DNA of 64,000 bases. It comes from Chaetoderma sp. LZ-2023a. Its lineage: Eukaryota > Mollusca > Caudofoveata > Chaetodermatida > Chaetodermatidae. The first letter of the stretch is position 1. Every line of letters starts with the position of its first letter. Location: NCBI GenBank assembly GCA_034401795.1, contig CM067370.1:58825333-58889332 (forward strand), read 5' to 3'. Below the pieces are notes generated by a model. That model was not told the DNA's origin. It searched no databases and saw only the letters and a list, made by a program, of their open reading frames with translations. Below are positions 47,629 to 58,702 of this stretch, one piece after another. The position numbers were made by a program, and so were the translations under genes.

Positions 47629-47715
47629 TGGAGCAGCATCACTCTGTATGTATTCCGACTGTTTCCGTATTGCTTCTTGTAAGGTTGTAGATGGCTGAGT
47701 GAGGAAAGGACCAGT

Positions 47716-49969
47716 TCACCATTGCCGCTGGTGTGTAGACTGCGGTGAAGACGGAGCTGGGGGTAGCAATGGTGGTGGTGCTGTTGCTGTTTCGGTGTAG
47801 GCGGTCTTAGTGTAGACGGCGGCGCGTACGGGATGACGGATAAGCTCTACCTGCGCAAGCCATTTCCTACAATGCTTCATAGGATGCTTTGGTGAAGCGC
47901 AGAAGAAACAATGATGTTGGTAAGGACGTGCGTTTCTCCGTCTGTCGGCGCTTGCGAATCCATGAGACGGAGTGAATTGTCTCCTGAATCGCTGCTGTCT
48001 GTGGATGCGGAAGATGCTGCTGGTTGGGGTGGTGTTCTTGGTGGCGGGACGTGGTGCTTTCAAAAACGTTGTCTCCGCGGAGGTACTACAACCTACTACT
48101 GCCATTTTACATAGGAAAGAAGGTTTGTTGCGTACAGAAAAAGAAGGGGATGTCCTTACTGCGGATGGGGGAGGCATCGTCGGTACTGACATATGTGAAG
48201 CCGTGCATTTTGGTGTTGGTGTAAAAGCTGATTTTGTGGGTGATGGTTAGTCACTGAACGTTGTTGCGTGAAAGCCGCATTTGAGCCAGGAGAAGGATAC
48301 GGGCACCGAAGTGGCTCCTTGTGATTCGGTACCCTTAGGCGTTTGACTGTTTCTCTGGTTGCGGTGTGCTGCGGTCTGGAGCAGGCGTTTTATTCCAATG
48401 TCCTGGCTAACCGCATCCGAAACAGGTGTTCGGTGGCGGTGCGGTGCTGGTAGTGTTTACTGTTCTAAACTGTGTCATGGCGAGGTTGGTGCTGAGTGTT
48501 GTAACTAAGTTGGTGAGTGCGGAGATTTGCTTATTAATCTCTTCTATTTGCTCTCTCATGTTGCCGTTGTTGTTGGTGTTTCGCTGGTCTCCGCGCCCAG
48601 GGTCTCCATTGGACCCTCCTCTACGGGCACGGCCCCTTCCTCCAGGCGCTTGCTTCTGACTGGGATTCTGCATATTCGGTGGTGGTGGTGTCTGTGTGGT
48701 TGGTGTTGCTGATCTGGGGGGTGGGGGGGCACTAGCGGGCGGGGCGACGCCTGCACCTTTTATCTCGTTGATAGGATGGGGTTGGCGTCGGTTATTCTTC
48801 TCCCGCTCTAGAAAGTTCTCAATGCGAACTGCGGTTGCCGTTAATTGGGCCAAACTCCTGTGGTCGCCGAGAAATAGTTTTTCTTTTAGGGCGGGCTCAC
48901 CGCTTAATGCATCGATGAAAGTATCGAGATGCATATGAATCACGCCCTCCGTATTGGTGCTCGGATATGCGCGGGTAACTAGCCTCCTGATGCGGCTAGG
49001 TAACTCAGGAAGAGTTTCTCCCGCCCGTCGTCGGAGATTTTTAAGTTGAAGACGACTGGTTTCTCCGAGGGCTGTGTTGCCAAATCGCTCCGTCAGTGCT
49101 CGTTCCAACTGTGTATAAGTGGGTGTGTAATTCTTTCCCTGTTCTGCAAGAACTTGGAGGGCTTTTCCCGAAAGTTTTGCCGCGAGATATTCACCTATTT
49201 GTCGATCGTCCCAGCGGTTAGTCCGACATAATCTCGAACTGTATCTTATAATTGGTCCAGTCATTCTCCCCACTAAATTCGGGAGGGAGGATGACTCGGC
49301 CAAGACCGCGGGAAGAATGCAGTGGTTGAAATCCGGGTGGTGTGGGTATCTGGGAGAATGTTGAATATGCTGAGGTTGGTCGTGGTGCAGGTGGCGGTGG
49401 TGTTGGTGTTTCCCGTTGATGCCGATGTCGAGGAGCTAGGACACACGTACTCCAATTTAATGAGTCTGCCCCATTTGTTGAGCCATAGACCGGCATAGGT
49501 CTATGGACGGGAGGCGGATTACGGTGAAGATTGTGCGGCCGTTCCTCCCGAGGTGAGGACTGCTGTTCCTCATATAGCGGGAGGGCTGTCGGCTGACGGT
49601 CGTGATTAGTTGCATGACTGATATACTGGCAAAATGGTTGTGCCGATTCCTCCCGATAATTCCGCGGAGTTCCCCTTGAGTATAGCGTTTTGCTAGAAGG
49701 GGCGGTGCGGGAGCTTGTCTATGTGGTGGATTATCACACTGTTTCCGTAGATGACATGGGTGAACGATAGTAGTCTGAAGGGCTGTAAATATGCCCGTAA
49801 CCGGGTCTTTGTCATCCACGATTCGGCCCTGTTGGTGTTGGCCTGTCGTGGATGTCCGATATAGTTCTGAATTCTGTTCCCACCCGTGAGGCATCTCGAA
49901 AGGTGCCATCGCTAACAGGCGAAAACATGTTATAGTGCAGAGTTGTTGATTCCGCAGAATTTCTGGCAT
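47716..49969 (-). pseudogene. gypsy gag (capsid region and zinc knuckles)
   Basis: 48407-49303 is the capsid region: NRWDDRQIGEYLAAKLSGKA, LERALTERFGNTALGETSRL, LKNLRRRAGETLPELPSRIR and DALSGEPALKEKLFLGD match gypsy gag. It ends NTCFGCG then a TAG stop, with PGHWNKTP readable beyond, so the stop falls inside a zinc knuckle. 47716-48192, in another frame, has a second complete knuckle CFFCASPKHPMKHC (C-x2-C-x4-H-x4-C). 49218-49496 supplies upstream FSGENDWTNYKIQFEIMS; 49457-49969 is a putative N-terminal leader in yet another frame. Confidence 0.8.
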
Positions 49970-50110
49970 AGTCGGTGAGCATGTGTGCTGAGAATTTGTC
50001 GTATGAGGCTACCTCTTGATCGAGGGAGTCCTCACTAAACGGAGATGGTATTGAACTAAGCTCACTATATGGTGTGGGCGTGAGTTCGCTGCACGCTACT
50101 ATTGATGTTC

Positions 50111-50133
50111 TTCGAGCCCCACATCGGGCGCCA
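50111..50133 (-). promoter_or_regulatory. gypsy primer-binding site, tRNA-Lys type
   Basis: Two bases inside the 5' LTR the minus strand reads TGGCGCCCGATGTGGGGC and continues CTCGAA. This is the complement of a tRNA 3' acceptor and T arm ending GGGCGCCA, which fits animal tRNA-Lys(CUU). The match extends over 20 bases including the T-loop TTCGA. The tRNA identity is from memory. Confidence 0.8.
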
Positions 50134-50420
50134 CTTGTAGCTCGCCTGGTAGTGTCAGGCCGTTCCGGTGTATCATGTCAACTCGCCACGCCGTAAGTGC
50201 ACGACGAGTGATGACGCTGGTTAGCATTCGGTCTCGGGGTGACGGACCTTGTACGAGACTGCCCTGCGGGAAACAAAGACCAGCTCCTAAGGCCGGTGGA
50301 ACTCAATCGTTCCGGTGGGGCCGTGCGACCATTGTCGCGAACAGTAAACACAACTGTCTCATCCCACGAGTTTGTGTCACCAGTATGCCTGTCCATAGCA
50401 ATTTTGTGATCTATGGACTT

Positions 50421-50653
50421 CTTCTTCTTTTCGTTCGCTGATTATACCGCCAGTCCTAAAGTGACTATCGACATGATCATAAGCGTTAAGTGCGTGGATC
50501 CATGGTTTATTAGAGTGCGGCGTGCGGCCTGGAACCTCCGTCTTCAGCACTCGAGGTTTCTGTCAGGTTTACCTCACCCTTACCTCATTTAGTCGCCTCT
50601 TACGACACACAGAGGATACGGAAGGTGTATTCTAAGCCCCACCTACAGGGCAA
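50421..50653 (-). mobile_element. SINE insertion in the 5' LTR
   Basis: 233 bp absent from the other LTR and flanked by the 12-bp duplication ATCTATGGACTT (50409-50420 and 50654-50665). Minus-strand reading starts TTTGCCCTGTAGGTGGGG, has GTGTCGTAAGAGGCGACTAA near the start and ends in an A/G-rich tail (GAAAAGAAGAAG). This is the signature of LINE-mediated retroposition. The GTCGTAAGAGGCGACT core resembles a SINE head I recall from mollusc genomes; not verified. Confidence 0.82.
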
Positions 50654-53407
50654 ATCTATGGACTTATAAGATTTGATTTGGTGACCTAGAAATATAAGTC
50701 TATACAATAAGTTTACCTAAATAATTAAAAATATGCTAGATAAAACTACAATAAGAGCATACGAAAATACGAGACATGGAGACAGGTAGATGAACTTCTA
50801 AACATGGGGCTCCCATAGGTACCACAGACCCATAGGTCTGCAGAGGTATCCCCACAAAGGAGGCTCCCGTACACGAGACGTAACTATTTAACTTATTATA
50901 AGTTATTATACCTCTAAGCTGAAAGGAAGAAGGTTATATCAGACGAAAAGTGATGTGCCTGACGCGGGCACTACTCCTAGTGCTAGTTTGGGTGACGAGT
51001 ATTATTCTGGCGTGGACCATCGTCGCTGAATCCTTGCGAGAGGCAAGTGCCTCGCGCAGGCCTTCATCTCGGGAAGGTGTCGCCACTGCTTAAAGCGGGA
51101 GAAGAGTAGTAGGCAAAAATGGGCTCACTCTAATATTTCAATCAAAAATGCTTCTAGAAAAAACCATACCTAGTGAGATTATGACTATAGGGGTGCGTAC
51201 TGTTTTACGTGAAGACGGGACGGGGAATTCCCGATGGATTCCCTCGTTACCGTCTTATGTGATTCTAGGTATGCTGAATTAGTAGTTGCCGCTTTATTTA
51301 TGCGGGCCTTCTGCTTTGCTTAATTCCTGTTAGTTGTTTTCAGAACAAGAATTATTTTAGGCCACAACTGGCTGATATCTACCTAGCTATTAGACCCGGC
51401 TGTCACGGAGAACAGATGCCCTAAGACATCAATACTAAAGACAGCGCTCATACATGTTACGTAACAAGATCTCCGAACTGGATAAGAATCCGGACATCCC
51501 GCCCCGTAGCCACATAAAACATTACAAGACATGGGTTACATTTCACGAAAGCATTATTAGGCCATTGTTCTATCGTTATGGGGGGGCGGGGTAAGAGAGA
51601 CGAATACCCACCGCAAATGTCCTTCCCACAAGGGCGTGGCAGATCTAAATATCATGCCCAGACATTTTAACAGAATTCGGTGGGGGTACGTATCTCGCCA
51701 GTCACCGGGTCCTATGGAACTAACCATTTTACCTTTCGTTAGGTTTATACACAAGTTGCCCGGTTTTGCACTGCGGTGCGGGAGGAGTGTTCAGTAAATA
51801 AAATAATAATTAATACATATGTTTTCGCAGTGCTTTCCTACATTGGCTTAAAGTACTAACTACTAAGTATCCGAAGATACGCAGGGAGGTGTATGTGACA
51901 CCACACCCTGGCCATCACCGCTCGGAAACCCCGATAGTTTCCCAGAGTCGGATCAGCCCATGGTGCGGATAGGGACATCCATACAATTAAGAAGCCACAA
52001 GGCTGAGTGGATCACGAAGAGAGACAAAGTCTTACTTTTGAGTCTTACCGGAGTGCGGGGCTAGATTATCGCACTACCGGAAGAGAAGAAGAATATATTA
52101 CACAGTATGTAAAGAAGACAGTGTCTCTAATCGTTTTGAACCTATCCTATCGAGCTGAGTAGAAAAGGTTAGTCGGTAGCATGCCGGGCTAAACAGAGTT
52201 ATAGCACGGACAGCGACCTCAGTGAAAAAGTGTTGGTGGCGGGAGAAAGTGCTGCATATATAAGTGTTGCTGTATAGTGTTTCCTACGTGCACAGCAGTC
52301 CTATATTTTCTATAAATAAGCAAAACATATGAACAGATGGCCACTGGCCATATATATACATAATCTAACCAGAACAAACAATACGGTGTCAAATGATTAA
52401 GATATATATTTTAGTAAAAGTTAACGAACTACTATTGTGCGGTTAGCAACACATTGAGGAAAATGATAATAATTATCAACAAATACAGAAATTATAACTA
52501 TTGGTCCTAAGACCGTTACGCTTCCATTTAGTCATCGGGACCATTTTTGCGGATACAATATAATTAACAAAACCTATGTAGAGAAATAATTAAACTGAAG
52601 TATAGTTACTTGAATACTTGGTAGTCATTCCTAAGTTACCGTGTTACTGAAATTGAGACGTAGATCCATAGTCGACGTGAGATGATGCGCTCTCCGGAAG
52701 CGGGAAAGTTCCCGCAAGCTGTTTTCCGCAAACAAGACTTCCGCAAGAACACTCATGGTGGGAGTGCATCGCTTAGTGCTGTAGGCCTAATAAAATGTCT
52801 AACGAGCAGTCAGTAAAAGATACGATAGTACTATGTGGTGAAGAAAGTTCCCGTACACCGATGGCACGGATGGAAGGCGTAAACAAGCCGTCACAAGTGG
52901 GGGTTGTCAGAGGAAAATGAAGATACAAAACAAAGCTTCACGGTGCGGGGCACGTCAACCAGCTCTGAAGACGCGCGGGGCAGAGTTTACTTGCTGCGGT
53001 CGAAAGTCGAAAGAACCGACGCGATGTGTGTGGCGGCGATTGAAATACCACTTTTAGGCGTGGCCGGCAGATCCGGCGAGTCATCCATCAAAGAACATCC
53101 TGCCTCTACATCTGTAGACTCACATATTCAGGCCGTAAAGGCCTCACCGCAAATTTCTGTTCCGAATGTAGCTGTTGGTATTCGTGATTATCAGAAGTTC
53201 CAAATTACTCCCGTAAATGGGGGGGGGAGGGTGTTTGTGTTACAAAATTGTTTTAGTACGGTGGGTTGTAGAACTGCACGCTACGGGATAAAAACCAGAC
53301 GCATAGCGAAGGAAGACGCGTATTGTCTGTCGCGCTTGTAGTAGCTGGTATAGATCCAACCTGTTCGGCCCCTGGCCGAGGATGCTCTCGATCACTGGAT
53401 CACTTCT

Positions 53408-53435
53408 CCTTTTATACTCCTCGTGACATCATAGG
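53408..53435 (-). promoter_or_regulatory. Core promoter module in 5' LTR (TATA + CRE-like)
   Basis: GTATAAAAGG on the minus strand (53408-53417), preceded by CCTATGATGTCAC (53423-53435), a slightly diverged version of the module at 35847-35874. As the 5' LTR copy it would be the promoter of the full-length transcript. Confidence 0.6.
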
Positions 53436-53975
53436 TGCAGGCTCTATCCAATCATCGTTCGAGCAACAGCCAATCAGCGTGCAGCTAATAATAGTGCAGT
53501 CGAACATTCTAGAAGTTTTGCATCCACATGGTTATGACGTCACGGCAATATTTTGAAGAAAATCATGAAGAGTTTTTCTGTATAACTCAGCCATTTCTCA
53601 GCCGATTCTGAAATGGTTTACAGATTTAGAAAGCCCGTTGAATTCTGGTCTTGATTAATGTCTTGATTAATGCTAGATTTAACGGGAACAGGCAATCAAT
53701 AAGGATTACAGGGTACCATCTCGGTACACTAAAGGCGCCATCCTATCTAGGTCATAACTACGTGCTCCATATAAACAGCGTTCTGACGCGCACATGCGCA
53801 TCATGCGCTTTAACGAACCTAGTCCTTTTTCGACACGCTATCTCTCCCATAGGCCTATATACGCTTATAGCTCTACCCAAAGGGACGTGTTCAGGAAACG
53901 AATCCAGAACGGGCGGCGCGTACCCAGCTTAGCTGGTACGGCCGGTATCCGACCGGTCGATCTGAACTACAGATC

Positions 53976-54803
53976 GTCCTCTGGTAGATCTGTTTGCGAC
54001 ATCTCTGAATGCTCCAATCTCCTCTTACATGTCTCCTTTTCCGGACAGTCAAGCCCGGACAGGAATGTTCGTCTATGCGTTCCCTCCAATGATTTTGATT
54101 CCGTTAGTGTTGAAGAAGGTCAATGAACAAATCTGCGAGATTCTTTTAATAGCTCCTTTTTGGCCAAAGAGTGGTTTGTAGACCTAGATCCCCTGGTAGA
54201 CTTCCCTCGTCTTCTTCCATTCTCCCAGAATCATCTGACTCAAGTAAGAGGTCTTTGTCTTTATCCAAACCCAGAAATCTTCAGTCTGTGTGTTTGGAGA
54301 ATATCGAAACTAAAGTCTACGAAAATAAAGTTTCTTCAAGATCTCCAGTTATTATTGATTCTTCCAGAAGAGTCGCCCTGCAGAGTTTACAAGTTTCGAT
54401 TTAAAATTTTTGGAGAATGGTGTTCAGACCAAGGTCTCATGCCCGATTCTGTTTCTATTTCCCAAGTATTAGACTTTTTAACATATCTCTGATTCCTTAC
54501 ATTTATCAGCTAATACGGTTAGGGGATATAGATTTTCTCTGGCATCTTCTCTTCCTTGCCTTCTGTGTGCCGATGTCAAGGGCACTAAGACCATTAATAG
54601 TTTTTATTAGAGGTCTAGGCAATATTCGTACTCCGATAGCTAAGCCTTTATTTTCATGGAACTTTGCTTTGGTTTTTCAAGTGCTGGCAGGCCGTCATTT
54701 TGAACCTCTTTCCTCTATTAGTAGTAACGACCTCTGCTAGAAGGCATTCAGAAATTCATGCTTTTTCTGCTGAAAGGGAGAGATTTATATAATACGGAAA
54801 AAT
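53976..54803 (+). pseudogene. DIRS B pol continuation and recombinase N-terminal part
   Basis: Immediately after the GATC duplication the sequence reads DRPLVDLFAT...NAPISSYMSPFPDS, continuing the DIRS polyprotein. 54160-54492 gives FGEWCSDQGLMPDSVSISQVLDFLTYL, the recombinase N-terminal domain. Near 54640-54780 come PLFSWNFALVFQVLAGRHFEPL and, after a deletion of about 30 bp, ARRHSEIHAFS with the first catalytic Arg. Confidence 0.8.
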
Positions 54804-54804
54804 T

Positions 54805-56088
54805 AGTTACCTCTCCGGGATGTAGAAATTGTTTGAGTGTAGCTTTCGTGACCATCTCGGTCACTTCTTCAGCACTAACTGACGGTCGCTGGCAACATCA
54901 CTCTGGTCAGTTCTTGTGGAGTCACGTGACAGCATGGACTGGTAGACTGCTGGTATATGGTAGCCCTCGTCTCTGTTCATGGTTGGTTGATGCTTGTAGA
55001 TTTCTATGGCCTCTTTAACCTTCCGTTTGAATAAGTTGGTCTCATTGTTGATGACCGAGGCACTGTTGGCGGGGATGACGTGGCCAGTGGATTCTATATG
55101 CTCTGCCACAGCTGAGTTGGAATTGATTTTAAGATGTTCTTTGACTCTGGTGCTGAGAGGCCTTTTGGTTTCGCCTATGTATGTCCCCTCACATTGGTCA
55201 CATTCGATCTTGTAGATGACTCCAGAGCGTTCATCTATGGTCAGTTTATCTTTTGGTCTTACTAGTTGTGATCTTAAGGTGTTGACGGGCTTGTGGTAGG
55301 TTTTGATGTGGTGTTCTCTGAAGAGTCTGCCAAGGTGTTCTGATAGGCCTTGGATGTACGGAAGTCCGACTAGTGGAATTTTTTCGACATCTGGTGGTTT
55401 ATTACGAGGTGGGGGAGGTGGTTTTCTCATCCACGAAGTGTAACCGTTAGCTAGGAGAGACTGTTGGATGTGATGATGTTCTTCTTTTTTGTCTGATGTT
55501 TTCGTGATGATGGAGTCTGCGCAGTGAAATAGAGTTCTGACGACTGACCTTTTGTGTTCCAAATGGTGATTAGAGTGAAAATTTAGACATTGATCTTTGT
55601 GTGTGGGTTTTCTGTACACGGTAATTTTTGTGGTTCCGGAATCACTGACATGTACCAAGACGTCCAGGAAGGCAATCTTGCCATCTTCTTCGACTTCGCT
55701 GGTGAATTGGATGCATTGGTCGATGCTGTTGAGGTGATCAGTGAAAGGTTGGATGTTGTAGAGGTGCAGGCATGTGAAAGTGTCATCCATATATCAGTAC
55801 CAGAAATTTGGGGGGTCTGTGGCTGTGCTAAGTGCTTGTTGCGAAGGATTCCATATAAAGGTTTGCGACCACTGGCAACACTGAGGATCCCATGGCTACT
55901 CCAGAAATTTGGTGGTAGAAGTAGCCATTCTGAACAAAATAGGTGGTGTCTAACACGATCTTCAAGAGGCTGATAATCTGGGTTGGAGAGAGGCTTGTCC
56001 GGTCTTTCAATGAGGGGTCTAGGTCCAGAACTCTCTGGGTGACTGGAAGAGCCTTGTCCACTGGGATGCTGGTGAGATTTATAGTTTC
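54805..56088 (-). mobile_element. Penelope-like element fragment (RT end + GIY-YIG endonuclease)
   Basis: Interrupts the DIRS B recombinase; DIRS coding resumes with SGDGLVLYPRRDF at about 56090. 55828-56061 carries ISGVAMGSSVLPVVANLYME, the Penelope-type RT motif. 54861-55790 (309 codons) continues with the RT thumb (TKITVYRKPTHKDQCLNFHS) and a GIY-YIG endonuclease: GVIYKIECDQCEGTYIGET, then RVKEHL and, further on, Asn-Glu in VINNETNLFKRK. It is 5'-truncated, with one frame change near 55800. Penelope-like elements use this endonuclease for target-primed insertion. Confidence 0.9.
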
Positions 56089-56623
56089 AGGAGACGGTTT
56101 AGTTTTATATCCAAGAAGGGATTTTTTATCTAAAACTCAGTCTAACCAGTTTCCTGCTAGTCCAATCATTTTAAAATCATTATTGTCTTTTTCGCCTTCC
56201 GACAAACTCTGGTGTCCTGTTAGGGCATTAAGAATGTACAAACAGCGAACTGATTTCAAAAGATTTGATCCATCCCTTTTATGGTTTTCTTATGCGGAAG
56301 AGTTAGCTAAGCCAGTCTCAAAGTTTACGATATGATGGATTTGGGAGACGATTAAGCTTTGTTACGAGATTGCTTCTCCGGAACAAATTAATCTCTCCCA
56401 TATTAAAGCTCACAATGTTAGAGGAATGGCTTCCTCTTTTGTGCTTTTTGCCGGTTCGTATTTAGATGAAGTCATGCAGGTTGCAGGATGGAAATCTGAA
56501 TCCTCTTTTACAACCTTTTATCTGAAAGATCAGAGTGCAGCAGCCTCCTTCTTTCATAATATTACGATTTTAACCAAAATAGCAGAAGACCATTTACCAA
56601 GCACATTTCGCCATTTTCGTTAA
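56089..56623 (+). pseudogene. DIRS B tyrosine recombinase, catalytic C-terminal part
   Basis: 56089-56335 gives LVLYPRRDFLSKTQSNQFPASP and CPVRALRMYKQRT, the middle of the DIRS recombinase. After a stop near 56333, the segment to 56623 carries HIKAHNVRGMASS (HxxR box present), VMQVAGWKSESSFT (Trp) and TFYLKDQS with the nucleophilic Tyr. All C-terminal catalytic residues are kept, unlike DIRS A. The ORF as a whole is broken by the Penelope insertion, a deletion and the stop. Confidence 0.84.
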
Positions 56624-56834
56624 GACTGCATCTGTAAGAAATGGTGAGAGTTTATTTAGGTTTTTATTTATCTCTAAATTCAAGTTTTCCTTATTTGATA
56701 ATCACGGTGTGATTGATTTAAATGCACTATTATGTTATGTTATTAACATTTGGATAAGATTGGTTTGATTTTTATCCTTGTTTGTTGATTCTCAAATCGC
56801 CTCCCACCTAATGTTTTAAGTGGGGCACTGACCA

Positions 56835-57371
56835 AATCTACGGGTTTAGCAAGTAGTGATTAAACGGTAATGGATATTTTTGTGGTGTAATAACAACCCC
56901 CCACAGACCCCCCCTTGCGGGTTGGTCTGTTGTTTTATTAACCACTATAAAAACATACTTACCATTCAATCACTACGACCCACCCTCGGCCACCACGCGT
57001 GTAATCGATTTGAGAATTTGCCTATAATATTTGGCATTTAAATTCAGAAAAGTGAATCTGTTTCCTATTTGGGCTCCAGTGCGCATGCGCATGCGCAAGC
57101 GCGCTTAGTGACAGGCGTCAGTATGGAGTGAGTACAGACTGGTGCCAGTCTATATCAGTTAATATACTGGAGATGGACCTAACCAGTAGCCTGGTTGAGG
57201 GTCCATATTTATAAGAATAGGCATGGGGAGGAGTGTATGCAAGCATAAAAATCTGATTCTGGTAGCTAAATGCAGATAATTGATTTAGCAAGTAGTGATT
57301 GAACAGTAAGTGTTTTTATAGTGGTTAATAAAACAACAGACCAACCCGCAAGGGGGGTCTGTGGGGGGTTT
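56835..57371 (+). repeat. DIRS B internal complementary region and right inverted terminal repeat
   Basis: Same arrangement as DIRS A: complement of the left tip (about 56845-56900), 'ccccccacagacccccc...ttattaaccactataaaaacatac' complementary to the right tip (57295-57371), and the inverted copy of the left repeat (57060-57305). Confidence 0.85.
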
Positions 57372-58589
57372 CGGTATAAGACTGTTTTAAAAAAACATGA
57401 ATAAAATAATTTGGTTGAATAATTTCAGTTTATTTCGTCAGTTATTTCTATAGTCAACACATATAATAACATGTGAAAAACTACTGAATATTTGAATCGC
57501 ATTCCATAAGGATCAAAAAGTGTAGATACAGAAAAAAGGAATATAAAAATCATTTTGATCTTCACATGCAATATTGATTGTTGTTCTTGTTTGATATGTT
57601 GAAGCCTACAGCCATATGATCAGTCCACCCAAGTTTCATTGAAATTGGGACACTAATTAAGGAGTAGGGTTTTCAATGATTCTGGAGTTTTCAAAAAATC
57701 CAAATGGCCACCAAAAATGACCACACAAAATTCTGAATAGATGTTCTAGAGCCAACTACTACAGAATCCTTCCAGCCAAATTTGGATATAATCCACGAAG
57801 CCGTTATGGAGAATATGCATTTTGGCAATTAATGTCCAGCCAACTAGGGTTGCAATCTGTCAAGCGGTTAATGAGGAGTAGCATTTGGACAATTTCTGCT
57901 AAATTTTTCATAAAGTCAAAGATTTTCACACAAAAATTGACCAATCAAAATTCTGTGCATGTTCGGAAGCCGAAAGCATTAGGGGCCTTCCATCCAAATT
58001 AGCTTGAAATCCACCAGACTTAATGTGGAGTGGCATTTTTAAACACAAGTTGACAGATGGATGGTGGACAGCAGATGGTTGCCATGTGTATCAGTGACTT
58101 TAACCTTTTGGCCAGAACATCATTGTGTGATGCCGTGTCATTATAAGGGGGCATGTGTCCAAGGTTGGGACCAGTATGATTAACCAAACATGAGATATAA
58201 ACAGAAAAGTTGAGCTAAACGCAAATTGGACGGTGCCGGGCGACGTGCAGGGTATCACAATAGCTCGTTTTACTGCATAGTTAAGATAAAAATGGCCTCT
58301 TGCACTCCATTGTAACCTACATCATTTGTTTGAATTTCATCCACCGGTTTCGGAGGAGTTGCATTACACAGAGACGGTCATGGATCGCTGTGAAAAATCT
58401 GGATGTCATAAGGGGAAATGATCTGTGAAAGCAGGGGTTAAAATTAACATGAGCTCGAGGTTAGCAGAAATTGACCAGGGCTAGTACAACTTGTAACTGA
58501 CCAACCCAATGATATCAATTTGACATGTCAACCTTTTAATGGTCAAGGTGGTAAAAAAATTCCTCTGCTGTGATCTTCAGAAATGTCGA

Positions 58590-58702
58590 TTTGCATAGCA
58601 AGACTATTTTTGGAAATTTACCAGTAGAATGACTGACTCAATAATTGAGCCAGTCATTCCCAGTGGTAAAATTAAAAAAATACTCTTCCCTTGGTCTGCA
58701 AA
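58590..58702. repeat. Hairpin MITE-like repeat, copy d
   Basis: Inner arms TTTACCAGTAGAATGACTGACTCAATAATTGAGCCAGTCATTCCCAGTGGTAAA form an almost perfect palindrome in two parts. The outer arms are ATTTGCATAGCAAGA and CCCTTGGTCTGCAAAG. Confidence 0.78.

Larger units (their letters stand above)
32863..53971 (-). mobile_element. Giant Ty3/gypsy-type LTR retrotransposon (21.1 kb) with long LTRs
   Basis: The borders are exact. Both LTRs begin/end TGTAG...CTACA and the element is flanked by the 4-bp duplication GATC (32859-32862 and 53972-53975). Removing it rejoins DIRS B. On the minus strand the order is 5' LTR (50136-53971), tRNA-Lys-type primer site, gag (about 49969-47716), protease (47628-47320), RT, RNase H and integrase (about 47160-43026), an extra 6.6 kb with accessory ORFs, polypurine tract and 3' LTR (32863-36406). 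Gag-pol is interrupted by frameshifts, a stop in a zinc knuckle and a replaced block in RT, so this copy is not autonomous. The sequence is visibly richer in CpG than its surroundings. Most gypsy elements are 4-10 kb, so 21 kb is exceptional. Confidence 0.93.
50136..53971 (-). repeat. gypsy 5' LTR (3,836 bp, includes a SINE)
   Basis: Minus-strand ends TGTAGTTC...GAGCTACA. Without the 233-bp SINE and its duplicated target it is close in length to the other LTR (about 3.59 against 3.54 kb). The likely TATA box is at 53408-53417, only about 550 bp from the upstream end, so most of the LTR would lie downstream of the transcription start (R plus U5). Confidence 0.93.
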
